This document shows, one piece after another, positions 17,834 through 26,924 of a stretch of DNA of 64,000 bases (within the stretch, counting starts at the first letter, position 1; each line of letters begins with the position of its first letter). Source of the DNA: Reichenbachiella carrageenanivorans (GTDB lineage Bacteria > Bacteroidota > Bacteroidia > Cytophagales > Cyclobacteriaceae); assembly GCF_025639805.1 (NCBI RefSeq), contig NZ_CP106735.1:2389501-2453500 (forward strand). The letters run 5' to 3'. Made by a program: the position numbers and the translations under genes. The notes beneath the pieces are model-generated. The model made no database searches. It saw nothing but the letters and a program-made list of their open reading frames with translations, and was not told where the DNA came from.

Positions 17834-19063
17834 ATGAAAATAAAATATTATTTGGGAGTTGCCCTTGCAGGCTTGATCGCTGGGTGTGGATCTAATGCAC
17901 AAACCAACCAAAAAGTAGACGATGGGTTCATCATTCAATTGCGTAACCCCATGGTGAAAAACAGGAACGAAATGGTGGTCTTGTCTGACCCTAATTTATT
18001 TGTCAATTCGCTTGCGCCTGGTGCAGTTACTATCAAAAGCAACGCAGCAGAGCTTGTAGATGTCGATGGAGACAGCAAAGCAGATCGCTTGATTATGAAT
18101 CTGGATCTGAGCGCAGAGGCTTCTTTGTCGATGGCATGGCCGACTGATATTGAAAGAGAAGTTATGCCAGTCAAAAAAACACAAGCTGAAATCTCTCACA
18201 AAGTAGGAGGAGAGTGGCAAGGTAGAAAGTATATAGGAGGCGAATTTCTGAATGTGGACTATCTGCGTGTACCCGATGAGCATACCGACCATTCTTATTT
18301 CATTAGATACGAGGGGCCAGGTTTGGAAAACGACCTGATTGGCTATCGATTTTATCTCGATTGGAGAAATGCGATGGATATCTTCGGCAAACGAGTAGAT
18401 ACGCTTGTGCTGCAGGTAGTGGGGCAAGATGGTTTCGATTCTTATCATGAAAATGCTCCATGGGGGATGGACATTCTCAAAGCAGGTAAGTCGCTCGGCA
18501 TTGGAGCTATTGGTCAATACATCGATGGTAAAGTTGAACACTTTAAACAAACCGATTCGGTAACCTGTGAGATTGTAGCAGATGGCTTACTGTCTGCCGC
18601 AGTAGAAACGAAATATTATGGCTGGCAGACTTCCAACAAGACCTGCAATTTGACCTCACTAATGACTATCGAAGTGGGGGATCGTTCGGTTTGTCATCAG
18701 CTGACTTTCGATCATCCTATCGAAGATTTTTGTACAGGAATCGTAAAGCACGACTCAGCTACAAGTTTTACATCCTTGGTGGGGTCTAGTGGATGGGCTT
18801 ACTTAGCCACTTATGGCAAGCAAAGCCTCTCCAATGACAAGTTGGGGTTGGCCATTTTTTATAACACCAAAGATGTATCGGAGGTGTTAGATTCGTCTTA
18901 TGATCACTTGATCGTGTTCAAACCTGTGGATACGCTCAGCTATTACCTGTTAGGTGCTTGGGAGCAAGAGGAAAATGGTGTAGGTAGCATGGAGGAGTTT
19001 CAGCAATACCTAGACGACAAACTGGTGCGATTGAATCAGCCAATAGAAATAACAATCAACTAA
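17834..19063 (+). CDS. DUF4861 family lipoprotein of pectin locus
   Basis: This 409-residue protein has lipobox IAGC (Cys18). The DUF4861 signature is visible: SYFIRYEGPGLENDLIGYRFYLDWRNAMDIFGK, then SYHENAPWGMDILKAGKSLGIGAIG, and late WEQEENGV. DUF4861 proteins recur in Bacteroidota loci for uronic-acid polysaccharides; their activity was not recognised here with certainty. A role in modifying or recognising pectic oligomers in the periplasm or at the surface is inferred from context. Two bases separate it from the cupin gene. Confidence 0.85.
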   Translation: MKIKYYLGVALAGLIAGCGSNAQTNQKVDDGFIIQLRNPMVKNRNEMVVLSDPNLFVNSLAPGAVTIKSNAAELVDVDGDSKADRLIMNLDLSAEASLSMAWPTDIEREVMPVKKTQAEISHKVGGEWQGRKYIGGEFLNVDYLRVPDEHTDHSYFIRYEGPGLENDLIGYRFYLDWRNAMDIFGKRVDTLVLQVVGQDGFDSYHENAPWGMDILKAGKSLGIGAIGQYIDGKVEHFKQTDSVTCEIVADGLLSAAVETKYYGWQTSNKTCNLTSLMTIEVGDRSVCHQLTFDHPIEDFCTGIVKHDSATSFTSLVGSSGWAYLATYGKQSLSNDKLGLAIFYNTKDVSEVLDSSYDHLIVFKPVDTLSYYLLGAWEQEENGVGSMEEFQQYLDDKLVRLNQPIEITIN

Positions 19064-19065
19064 TC

Positions 19066-19509
19066 ATGAATATGAAGTTATTGAAAGAAAAATTAGCCCT
19101 AGGCTGTCTGTTATATGGTTTAGTGATTGGTCATGTTAAGGCACAGGAACGTTCCGTTCCGGCCTTAGACCTGTCCGATTGTGTACGTACTTATGATCCT
19201 GCAATAGCTTCGACGACTAAAGTTGGTCACCAGTTTTGGTTTGTAGATAAGCAATTTTTGGATGGGCGCACACTCAAGTTGAGTGCAGTAGCACCAGGCA
19301 AAGCTACGCATCCGCCACATCAGCACGAGGAGGATGAGTTTTTTTTAGTGCTCGAAGGGCGAGCAGAGTTTTTCCTTGACGGAAAAACCAAAGTGGTGGA
19401 GCCTTACACCACGCTGTATTGTCCCCCATTTTCTATGCATGGCATTCGGAATGTGGGCGAGGTAGAACTCAAATATTTGGTAATTAAAAAGTATAAGCTA
19501 GGAGAATAA
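19066..19509 (+). CDS. Exported cupin-domain protein (KdgF-like candidate)
   Basis: This 147-residue single cupin has an N-terminal signal segment (to about KAQ, residue 27). Motif 1 is PPHQHEEDEFFLVLEG (His85, His87, Glu91) and motif 2 is CPPFSMHGIRN (His125), giving a full metal site. The cupin KdgF linearises 4,5-unsaturated uronates released by lyases and GH105, so a similar job is plausible here. The signal peptide would place it in the periplasm, whereas KdgF is usually cytoplasmic. Its stop codon directly abuts the stop of the converging HTCS gene. The fold is secure, the reaction is not. Confidence 0.8.
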   Translation: MNMKLLKEKLALGCLLYGLVIGHVKAQERSVPALDLSDCVRTYDPAIASTTKVGHQFWFVDKQFLDGRTLKLSAVAPGKATHPPHQHEEDEFFLVLEGRAEFFLDGKTKVVEPYTTLYCPPFSMHGIRNVGEVELKYLVIKKYKLGE

Positions 19510-22500
19510 TTAGCTTTTGCTCTGCTCTGCAAACTGAGTGGGAGTAACTCCAAATTCATTTTTGAATGCCCGAGTAAAGGAATTGGGCAAGTCATAACCC
19601 ACCATGTAGCCAACCTCAGATACGTTGATTTTGTTTTGTTCTAGCAATTGTTTTGCACGAGTCAGACGGAAGGATTTGAGTAGTTCCATGGGTTTTTTGT
19701 CTGTGAGCTGCTTCACTTTTCTAATAAAGTGCATATGGCTCATGCCAATCATATTACACATCTTTCCAATGTCGAATTGAGCATCAGATACATGAGTTTC
19801 CATCAAGGAAGCTATGTTTTCTAAGAAAGCCTCATCTACAGAGGTTACTTGGATCTCCTTGGGTTTAAATCGTAAGTCGGCAGCAAATCGTTGCTTCATT
19901 TCATCGCGAAATTCCAGCAAATTGTTCACGCGAGCCAGTAGCAACTCTGGCAAGAAGGGCTTTACAATATACGAATCTGCCCCAGACTCATAGCCAGAGA
20001 TGCGCTTTTCATCTAGCGCTAGCGCAGTGAGTAAGATCACGGGCAAGTGGCTGGTGGTAGGGTTTGCTTTTACTTGATCACAAAACGAAATACCATCTAG
20101 TTCGGGCATCATGATATCACTGATGATCAAATCTACATACTCCCGATCGAGCAGGTCGAGACCAGCTTGTCCGTTGTCGGCCTGTAATACCACATAGTTT
20201 TCTTGTAGCAAGCTGGTGATAAAGAAGCGCATGTCTTCGTTGTCTTCTACCACGAGTATGCGTTTGCTTTCATTATTGGTAGAAGTAGTTGAGTTTTTTA
20301 GCGGTACTTCGGCAGCTAGCAGACTAGCATCTACTGTCTCTCCTAGTTTGAAGTCACCCCATTCTGGACGGGCAGCTTCGGGTCGCATATTTTCAGGTAT
20401 ATACACGGTGAAAGTCGTGCCTTTGCCTGGCGTACTTTGATAAGTGATTTTACCTTGATGAAACTCGACCAGATCTTTGATGTATGAGAGCCCTATACCG
20501 CTGCTTTCTTGTAGCTCATTTTTGATAGGGGCTTTCCCCACACTAAACCTTTCGAACAAATGGTCTTGTAAGTCTTGATCTATGCCTGTACCATCGTCGC
20601 TCACGATCATGCGCACATACTGACTAACGCCACCCGTTCCATCATCCTTGAGCAATTTCACGTTGATTTTTCCATTGGCAGATGTGTATTTCATTGCGTT
20701 GGATAGCAAGTTGAATAGAATCTTTTCTATTTTGTCCTGATCAAAATAGAGGGTTAGTTTTTCAAAATCGGACTGAAATCCTAGTCGAATTTCCTTTTCT
20801 ATGGCCTTGTTGGTAAACAGGTTTTTGGTGTCTCTGACAAACTCGACTAAATCCGTTTGGTGCAGCTGTAGCTCTAGTGTTCCAGATTCTATTCTGCGGA
20901 TTTCGAGTAATTGATTTATGAGTTTTTGTAGGCGGAGGGCATTTTTCTTAATCAGATTATAGAAGCTGAATTCATTAGACTTGGCATCAGATTGAGAGGT
21001 GAGCCGCTCGATAGGCCCTAAGATCAAACTAAGTGGGGTTCTAAATTCATGTGTGATATTGGTGAAAAACCTCATTTTGGCCTGAGAGAGTTGATCGATT
21101 TGCTGTATCAGCTCTTCGAGCGAATCTTTTTGCTTTTGAATTTGAACATTTTTGGTTTCAAGTTCTTCGTTTACGGTGTGAAGGGAACTGTTTAGTCTTT
21201 CTAGTATTTGTCTTTTTTTGATGATTTGATATTGGTAAAAACCAATAGCGATCAAGAAAGAAGAGATCATTAAAACAAACCAAACTTGTTTCCAAATCGG
21301 AGGCAAGACTACAAAAGAAACTGACGCTGGAGTTAGATCGATGTTTCCTTCCTTGTCCATCGCTCGAACCTCAAATAGATAGTGGTCGTCGTCTAGTCCA
21401 GTAAAAGTATGGCTATGCAGCGGAGTGAAAGGTGACCAGTCGCCTTTGTTTAGACGGTAAGAATAAAGCAGGTCGCTGGCTTCTGTTTTGTTGAAATAGT
21501 GTCTGCCAGACCAAAATACAGTGGTATTGCCTGATTGGTCTACTTCTTCGGAATAGATCTCGATGGCTGTCTCAGGTGCGATACTGTCTTTTACAAAACG
21601 ATGGGTCATAAACTTGTCTTGCACCGTTTGGTTGGGCTTTTTGCCTGTGTATATTCGTCGTTTCCATTCGCGAAGAGAGCGGCTGATCCAGATTTCGCTC
21701 GATTGCCCTAGGTGAATAGAACCTCCTTCGTAGGATAGTGTGAGAGAAGGAGGGAAGGTGTTGTTGATCCAGAAGTCACCGTTGAAAAAACTATATCCAC
21801 GGTCGGTTCCCAGCCAGATTTCAGTACTGTCTTTGACAGCCAGACTTATGATGTTGTTACTGATCAATCCGTTTTGGACGGAGTAGTTTTTCCAACCCCC
21901 TTGGGCTGTGTTTATGAAGAGTCCGTGCTGGCGAGAGGCTACATAGAGAATGCCATTTATGTCATTGCATACGTCATTCACATAGTTGTTTAGATCTGGT
22001 GTGTTCGTATAGTGCCATTGTCCACCATCAAATGCGCATAGCCCTGTGCCTCCTATCCATAAATTGCTGTCCCGTGTTTGTGCAATACCATAGGCATTGA
22101 GTTGGTTGAGACCCAAGGTTCGAGACCTGAAGTAGTTGAGTTGACGGTCACCGCTGTAGGGGTTTACGATTTGTACCAGGCCGCCCGTTTGGCCGAGTTC
22201 TAGAAAAACGTCGGTGCTTCCACCTACCCAGATAGATCCGTCTTGAGCTTCTATAATGGCTCGGTAATCGAGTCCCCAAGAGATGGAATCGATTAAGATA
22301 TTGTTCCAGCGATTGTTGGAGAGGTAGCCTGCGCAAGCTTGTTCGTTTTGGCTACCTATAGCCCAGACAACATCCTTAGAATCGGCATAAAGGCTCACCG
22401 CGCCGTTCATCATGAGATGTTTTTGGTTGTATTTTTGCCAAACTTCTCCATGGTTGGATATGGCCTGTCCAGAAATATCCAAAAACCAATGGGTGCCATC

Positions 22501-23646
22501 CGATTGTGTACATTGGTAATTGAGGTTTTTGTAGGTTTTCCATTTTTCATCAGATAGATCCACGCGATAGACCTCAGACTGATAGCCTAGTACCCAGAGA
22601 TCAGTCTCATGACCGGTATGCAATACGATGTGCCCCTGAGGGATATTGAGGGTTTGGGAGCTGTATTTGCTCCATTCTCCATTATGATCCATGGCGTATA
22701 AGTTGCCTATACCGCTCAGCCAGAGTTTGCCATCCTTGGTTTCTAGAATACTCTCGGAGTATTCGTCATCTCCGAATTGTTGACCGTAAGGTACCTCTTC
22801 CCATCGATGGTTTTTGTACCGGATAGCAGGTAGTCGGTTCGATTTGTTGATAATCCAAATGTCGCCATTAGACACCTTTAGAATTTTCTGTTCATAGCCC
22901 AGTTGTACGTGGTAGTATTTGCTAAAAAGATTGTAGTGGACTACTTGTTCGGATAGGATTTCCTTTTCGGAAAACATCATGATGTCGCCTTTTTCATCTT
23001 CTAATAAATAAGTTACTGCGATCCAGAGTTGGCCTGGTGATACTTCGAATACATCAGAGATATTGTCGAACTGTCCATGAATGAGGAGCGTAGAGGGGAT
23101 TTCTACAAATTTAAAATTAGGCAGGTGGTCCTTTATATGGCTCCAGTTTTTTGCTGTGGTGAGTAGATAAGACTGGTCTGGTGTCACAAATACAGCACCG
23201 TGTGTGGTGCCACAGACCAGATTGCCACTGGCCAGTTGGATGATGGATTTGAAGTTGAATTGAATCTCTGCATGAGTTTGAAACAGATTTTTCCATTGGT
23301 CTTTAGCAAAGGTGAAAAGCCCGTCGGAAGTGGCAGCATAGATTTGGTCATTTTTATCTAAGAATACCTTTTGGACGGGAAGTCCGGATAGACCCTCTTT
23401 GTTGCCATAGGTGTGCCAGTCGAAGCCATTATAGGAAACTACACCAGAGTCTAACCCAAACCAGTATGTGTTGCTTTGCCGCGAAGAGGTCATGGACCGG
23501 ACGCCTTTGTCGTCCAATTCAGGAAAGTAGGAGTAACGCCAATCCTCAAGCATTGGGTCTGCAAATTCTGGTTCATAACTTTCTTGTGCAGTGGCACATA
23601 AGGGTAGCCACACCATGACTAAAACCAATTTCCTCAAATCAACCAT
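19510..23646 (-). CDS. Hybrid two-component system regulator (HTCS), likely activator of the pectin locus
   Basis: This 1378-residue protein fuses all parts of a signalling chain. A signal peptide is followed by a two-component-regulator beta-propeller (repeats such as NTYWFGLDSGVVSYNG, NIWIGGTGLCAFDGGQWHY) and a Y_Y_Y domain ending near 780. A membrane helix (about 787-805) leads to a histidine kinase with H-box THEFRTPLSL (about 865), and ATPase boxes NAMKY and DDGTGID. A receiver has the phospho-Asp in ISDIMMPELDG (about 1178), and an AraC-type helix-turn-helix ends the protein (about 1275-1375, GYDLPNSFTRAFKNEFGVTPTQF). It senses a periplasmic oligosaccharide and activates transcription directly. 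It converges on the pectin operon; susC is its most probable target. Confidence 0.95.
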   Translation of the reverse strand: MVDLRKLVLVMVWLPLCATAQESYEPEFADPMLEDWRYSYFPELDDKGVRSMTSSRQSNTYWFGLDSGVVSYNGFDWHTYGNKEGLSGLPVQKVFLDKNDQIYAATSDGLFTFAKDQWKNLFQTHAEIQFNFKSIIQLASGNLVCGTTHGAVFVTPDQSYLLTTAKNWSHIKDHLPNFKFVEIPSTLLIHGQFDNISDVFEVSPGQLWIAVTYLLEDEKGDIMMFSEKEILSEQVVHYNLFSKYYHVQLGYEQKILKVSNGDIWIINKSNRLPAIRYKNHRWEEVPYGQQFGDDEYSESILETKDGKLWLSGIGNLYAMDHNGEWSKYSSQTLNIPQGHIVLHTGHETDLWVLGYQSEVYRVDLSDEKWKTYKNLNYQCTQSDGTHWFLDISGQAISNHGEVWQKYNQKHLMMNGAVSLYADSKDVVWAIGSQNEQACAGYLSNNRWNNILIDSISWGLDYRAIIEAQDGSIWVGGSTDVFLELGQTGGLVQIVNPYSGDRQLNYFRSRTLGLNQLNAYGIAQTRDSNLWIGGTGLCAFDGGQWHYTNTPDLNNYVNDVCNDINGILYVASRQHGLFINTAQGGWKNYSVQNGLISNNIISLAVKDSTEIWLGTDRGYSFFNGDFWINNTFPPSLTLSYEGGSIHLGQSSEIWISRSLREWKRRIYTGKKPNQTVQDKFMTHRFVKDSIAPETAIEIYSEEVDQSGNTTVFWSGRHYFNKTEASDLLYSYRLNKGDWSPFTPLHSHTFTGLDDDHYLFEVRAMDKEGNIDLTPASVSFVVLPPIWKQVWFVLMISSFLIAIGFYQYQIIKKRQILERLNSSLHTVNEELETKNVQIQKQKDSLEELIQQIDQLSQAKMRFFTNITHEFRTPLSLILGPIERLTSQSDAKSNEFSFYNLIKKNALRLQKLINQLLEIRRIESGTLELQLHQTDLVEFVRDTKNLFTNKAIEKEIRLGFQSDFEKLTLYFDQDKIEKILFNLLSNAMKYTSANGKINVKLLKDDGTGGVSQYVRMIVSDDGTGIDQDLQDHLFERFSVGKAPIKNELQESSGIGLSYIKDLVEFHQGKITYQSTPGKGTTFTVYIPENMRPEAARPEWGDFKLGETVDASLLAAEVPLKNSTTSTNNESKRILVVEDNEDMRFFITSLLQENYVVLQADNGQAGLDLLDREYVDLIISDIMMPELDGISFCDQVKANPTTSHLPVILLTALALDEKRISGYESGADSYIVKPFLPELLLARVNNLLEFRDEMKQRFAADLRFKPKEIQVTSVDEAFLENIASLMETHVSDAQFDIGKMCNMIGMSHMHFIRKVKQLTDKKPMELLKSFRLTRAKQLLEQNKINVSEVGYMVGYDLPNSFTRAFKNEFGVTPTQFAEQSKS

Positions 23647-23856
23647 TTATCTGTTCCTACTGTAATTCTAAAACTACCCAGCTAGATGCATGACTACACC
23701 ATTGGGCATGACTATGAATTGTAAAATACTTAATATGAATGTCTAAACTAAAATCAAAAAGAAAAATGAATATCGAATGTTGAATGCTGTATAGTCAGGG
23801 GCGGATCTGCCTATTTTCAGACAAAATAGTATGGGAAAGACAAGAAGCTCATGCGG

Positions 23857-24420
23857 TTATTCCCCACGCAGCAGCAATTCCCTGAAACTTTCTGTGTCAT
23901 ATTTGACCATACCTACACGTTTAGCTATGATTTTTCCTTTTGGAGAAATGACAAAAGTGGTAGGTATCGAAGAGCTGGCAAATACTTGCGGCAGAGGAGA
24001 GACCAACTGGTAGATAGGAAAGGTATAGCCCTTTCGCTCCATGAAGTTTTTTGCTTTGTCAAAATTTTTATCCTGACTGATCAGGACAAAGGCAACGTTT
24101 TCATTTTGCATCTTGAGGTATAGGTCATGGATGTCGGGCATTTCTGCTAAGCAAGGTGGACACCAAGTCGCCCAAAAGTTGAGAAAGATAGTTTTGCCTT
24201 TGAATTGGGTAAATGGCAGAGATTCATTTTGCTCGTTGAGGAGCTGAAAGTGGTAGGCTGCATCTGCTTGCTCATTTTCTTCTATGTGCTCAGGTCTCAA
24301 TAACCCTGTAGTCAGAATGATTTGCTGGAGAAATCCGGCCACCTCTGTGTGAAGTCCTGTAAAATAGAGCGCACCTATTATACCCAAAATAATACCCCAC
24401 TCTTTCAATAGTTTTTTCAT
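23857..24420 (-). CDS. TlpA/ResA-like membrane-anchored thiol-disulfide oxidoreductase
   Basis: This 187-residue protein has an uncleaved N-terminal helix (about 8-23) and a thioredoxin-like domain with the active site FWATWCPPC (Cys87 and Cys90) and the cis-proline region SSIPTTFVI. It belongs to the TlpA/ResA/AhpC-TSA group, which keeps periplasmic thiols reduced, for example for cytochrome c maturation. It is divergent from tex and separated from the HTCS by 210 bases, so it is a single gene. The substrate is unknown. Confidence 0.9.
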   Translation of the reverse strand: MKKLLKEWGIILGIIGALYFTGLHTEVAGFLQQIILTTGLLRPEHIEENEQADAAYHFQLLNEQNESLPFTQFKGKTIFLNFWATWCPPCLAEMPDIHDLYLKMQNENVAFVLISQDKNFDKAKNFMERKGYTFPIYQLVSPLPQVFASSSIPTTFVISPKGKIIAKRVGMVKYDTESFRELLLRGE

Positions 24421-24476
24421 AAAATTCTGTCATTCACTTCATTCCCACGCATGTGGAAAACTTCTTTGAACATATA

Positions 24477-24484
24477 CAAAAGTA
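24477..24484 (-). promoter_or_regulatory. Putative -7 element for the tlpA-like gene
   Basis: On the minus strand this reads TACTTTTG, an exact TAnnTTTG match, 57 bases before the start codon. The closest TTG upstream is 15 bases away, short for a -33 box, so only the -7 element is proposed. Confidence 0.4.
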
Positions 24485-24560
24485 GAGGGATATTAATTCC
24501 AAGAGGTGATTAAATTTGATGCACTCAATTTTTAAGTATCAAAAAAAACAATAGAACCGA

Positions 24561-26801
24561 ATGAGTCAAAAGCACATTTCTCTCATTGCCACAGAGCATA
24601 ATGTTTCAGTTTCAGGTGTTGCAGCCGTAGTAGCCTTATTAGACGAAGGGGCAACGGTTCCGTTTATTTCTCGGTATAGAAAGGAGCAAACCGGGAGTTT
24701 GGATGAAGTGGCCGTGGCCTATATTAAAGATCGTATTGCTAAGTTGCGAGACTTAGATAAGCGAAGAGAAGCGATTCTGAAATCTATAGATGAGCAAGGC
24801 AAGCTGACTGATGAGCTGAAAAAGAAAATTGAAGCGGCGCTCACCATGACAGAGCTAGAGGATATCTACCTGCCCTACAAGCCCAAACGAAAAACTCGTG
24901 GCTCTATGGCCAAAGAAAAAGGACTGGAGCCATTGGCAAAAGTTATTTTTGACCAAGGCTTGGGAGACCCCGTCGAGCTGGCACTACAGTATGTAGATGA
25001 GGAGAAGGAAGTGAAAGATGCTGAAGAAGCCTTGCAAGGAGCTAGAGACATCATTGCTGAATGGGTGAGTGAGGATGCTGAAGTTAGAGCAGGGCTTAGA
25101 AAGTTGTTTTTGGACAAGGCGGTGATCAAGTCTACCGTCATGAAAGGCAAAGAACAAGAAGGACAAAAGTATAAGGACTATTTTGAATGGGAAGAACCTT
25201 TGAAAAAATGTCCATCTCACCGATTGTTGGCGATGAGACGTGGCGAAAAAGAGATGATTCTCTCTCTTGATATTTTTCCAGACGAAAATGACGCCAATTT
25301 CTTGTTGGAAAAGAAAATAATCACAGGGCAGAACGCCAATGTAGAGCAGGTTAAAATCGCTCTTAAGGATGCCTATAAGCGTTTGCTCAAACCATCGATG
25401 GAGACAGAGACCCGTGTATCATCAAAGAAAACAGCCGACGACGAAGCGATTCAGGTATTCTCCGAAAATTTGAGGCAATTGTTGTTGTCTCCAGCTTTAG
25501 GACAAAAGAATGTATTGGCGCTTGACCCTGGTTTTAGGACTGGTTGCAAGGTGGTGTGTTTGGACAAACAAGGTAAGCTGCTAGAGTTTGAAGCCATCTT
25601 TCCACACGAGCCACAGCGTAGAACGGCCGAAGCTGCCGCTACCATCAAACACATGGTAGAAAAACATCAAATAGAAGCCATTGCCATCGGCAACGGCACC
25701 GCGAGTAGGGAATCAGAGAGTTTTATCCGATCTATAGGATTGCCCTCGCATATCATTGTTGCGATGGTGAGCGAAAGTGGTGCCTCTATTTATTCTGCGT
25801 CGGAGGTTGCTCGTGAGGAGTTTCCCGACCAAGACCTTACGGTAAGAGGAGCAGTTTCGATTGGGAGAAGGATGATGGATCCACTAGCTGAGCTCGTAAA
25901 GATCGACGCCAAGTCGATTGGGGTAGGGCAGTATCAGCACGATGTAGATCAAAACTCCCTAAAACATTCGCTGGACGAAGTGGTAGAGCGCTGTGTAAAC
26001 GGCGTGGGTGTAGAACTCAACACCGCCAGCAAGCAGTTATTGACTTATGTATCAGGGTTAGGGCCTCAGTTGGCAGAAAATATCGTGAAGTATAGAAACG
26101 AAAATGGGCCATTCAAAAACAGAGCAGCAGTAAAAAAAGTACCTCGCATGGGCGACAAGGCTTTTGAGCAAGCTGCTGGGTTTTTACGCATTCGCGAAAG
26201 CGACAACGTACTAGATGCCAGTGCCGTACATCCAGAGCGGTACGCTACGGTGGAGAAAATGGCTGCGGATCTCAACAGTACCGTAGCAGAGTTGGTAAAG
26301 GACTCGGTTGTACGTGCCAAGATCGACCCTAAGAAATATGTGACTGATGAAGTGGGACTACCTACTCTTAAAGACATCATGGATGAATTGGCCAAGCCTG
26401 GTCGTGACCCTCGTGAGCAATACGAAGTGTTTAGTTTTCAAGAAGGAGTAAATGCCATCAGCGACCTGAGAGAAGGCATGAAGTTGCCAGGAATCGTGAC
26501 CAATATCACCAAATTTGGTGCTTTTGTGGATGTGGGCGTGCATCAGGATGGATTGGTACATGTGAGCCAGTTGTCGGACTCGTTTGTGAGCGATCCTGCT
26601 GCCGTGGTAAAACTTCAGCAGCAAGTGCAGGTGACAGTCACAGAGATCAATGTACCGCAAAAGCGTATTTCCCTGTCTATGAAGTCAGACCCATTTGGTA
26701 AGCCAAAGAAAAAATTTGAGCGTAAGCAAGAAGCCAAACAAGAAGCACAAGGAGACTTGCAATCCAAATTAGCGATGCTCAAAGGAAAATTTAACAGCTA
26801 G
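24561..26801 (+). CDS. tex: Tex family transcription accessory protein
   Basis: This 746-residue protein has the Tex layout. The N-terminal domain carries VPFISRYRKEQTGSLDE. A YqgF/RuvX-like nuclease-fold domain includes LALDPGFRTGCKVV and AIGNGTASRESE, followed by helix-hairpin-helix segments (VNGVGVELNTAS, VPRMGDKAFEQAAGFLRI). A C-terminal S1 RNA-binding domain spans about 641-712 (GIVTNITKFGAFVDVGVHQDGLVHVSQLS). Tex binds nucleic acid and acts around transcription. The length is normal for the family. It is a single gene, divergent from the tlpA-like gene. Confidence 0.96.
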   Translation: MSQKHISLIATEHNVSVSGVAAVVALLDEGATVPFISRYRKEQTGSLDEVAVAYIKDRIAKLRDLDKRREAILKSIDEQGKLTDELKKKIEAALTMTELEDIYLPYKPKRKTRGSMAKEKGLEPLAKVIFDQGLGDPVELALQYVDEEKEVKDAEEALQGARDIIAEWVSEDAEVRAGLRKLFLDKAVIKSTVMKGKEQEGQKYKDYFEWEEPLKKCPSHRLLAMRRGEKEMILSLDIFPDENDANFLLEKKIITGQNANVEQVKIALKDAYKRLLKPSMETETRVSSKKTADDEAIQVFSENLRQLLLSPALGQKNVLALDPGFRTGCKVVCLDKQGKLLEFEAIFPHEPQRRTAEAAATIKHMVEKHQIEAIAIGNGTASRESESFIRSIGLPSHIIVAMVSESGASIYSASEVAREEFPDQDLTVRGAVSIGRRMMDPLAELVKIDAKSIGVGQYQHDVDQNSLKHSLDEVVERCVNGVGVELNTASKQLLTYVSGLGPQLAENIVKYRNENGPFKNRAAVKKVPRMGDKAFEQAAGFLRIRESDNVLDASAVHPERYATVEKMAADLNSTVAELVKDSVVRAKIDPKKYVTDEVGLPTLKDIMDELAKPGRDPREQYEVFSFQEGVNAISDLREGMKLPGIVTNITKFGAFVDVGVHQDGLVHVSQLSDSFVSDPAAVVKLQQQVQVTVTEINVPQKRISLSMKSDPFGKPKKKFERKQEAKQEAQGDLQSKLAMLKGKFNS

Positions 26802-26874
26802 GAGCTCGTTTAAATAATATTTGTAAAAGGTTTTTGCTAGAAAAATAGTCTAATTTATGCTAGGAAAAATCTTT

Positions 26875-26890
26875 TACTACTTTTGTAGTA
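26875..26890 (+). promoter_or_regulatory. Putative -7 element inside a small inverted repeat
   Basis: TACTAC and GTAGTA flank TTTT, a 6-bp inverted repeat that contains TACTTTTG (26878-26885), an exact TAnnTTTG match, 40 bases before the next start codon. The dyad could be chance or an operator over the promoter of the unknown gene pair downstream. Confidence 0.4.
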
Positions 26891-26924
26891 CATACACCAA
26901 ACAATCAATCAGAAAGAGATCGAA

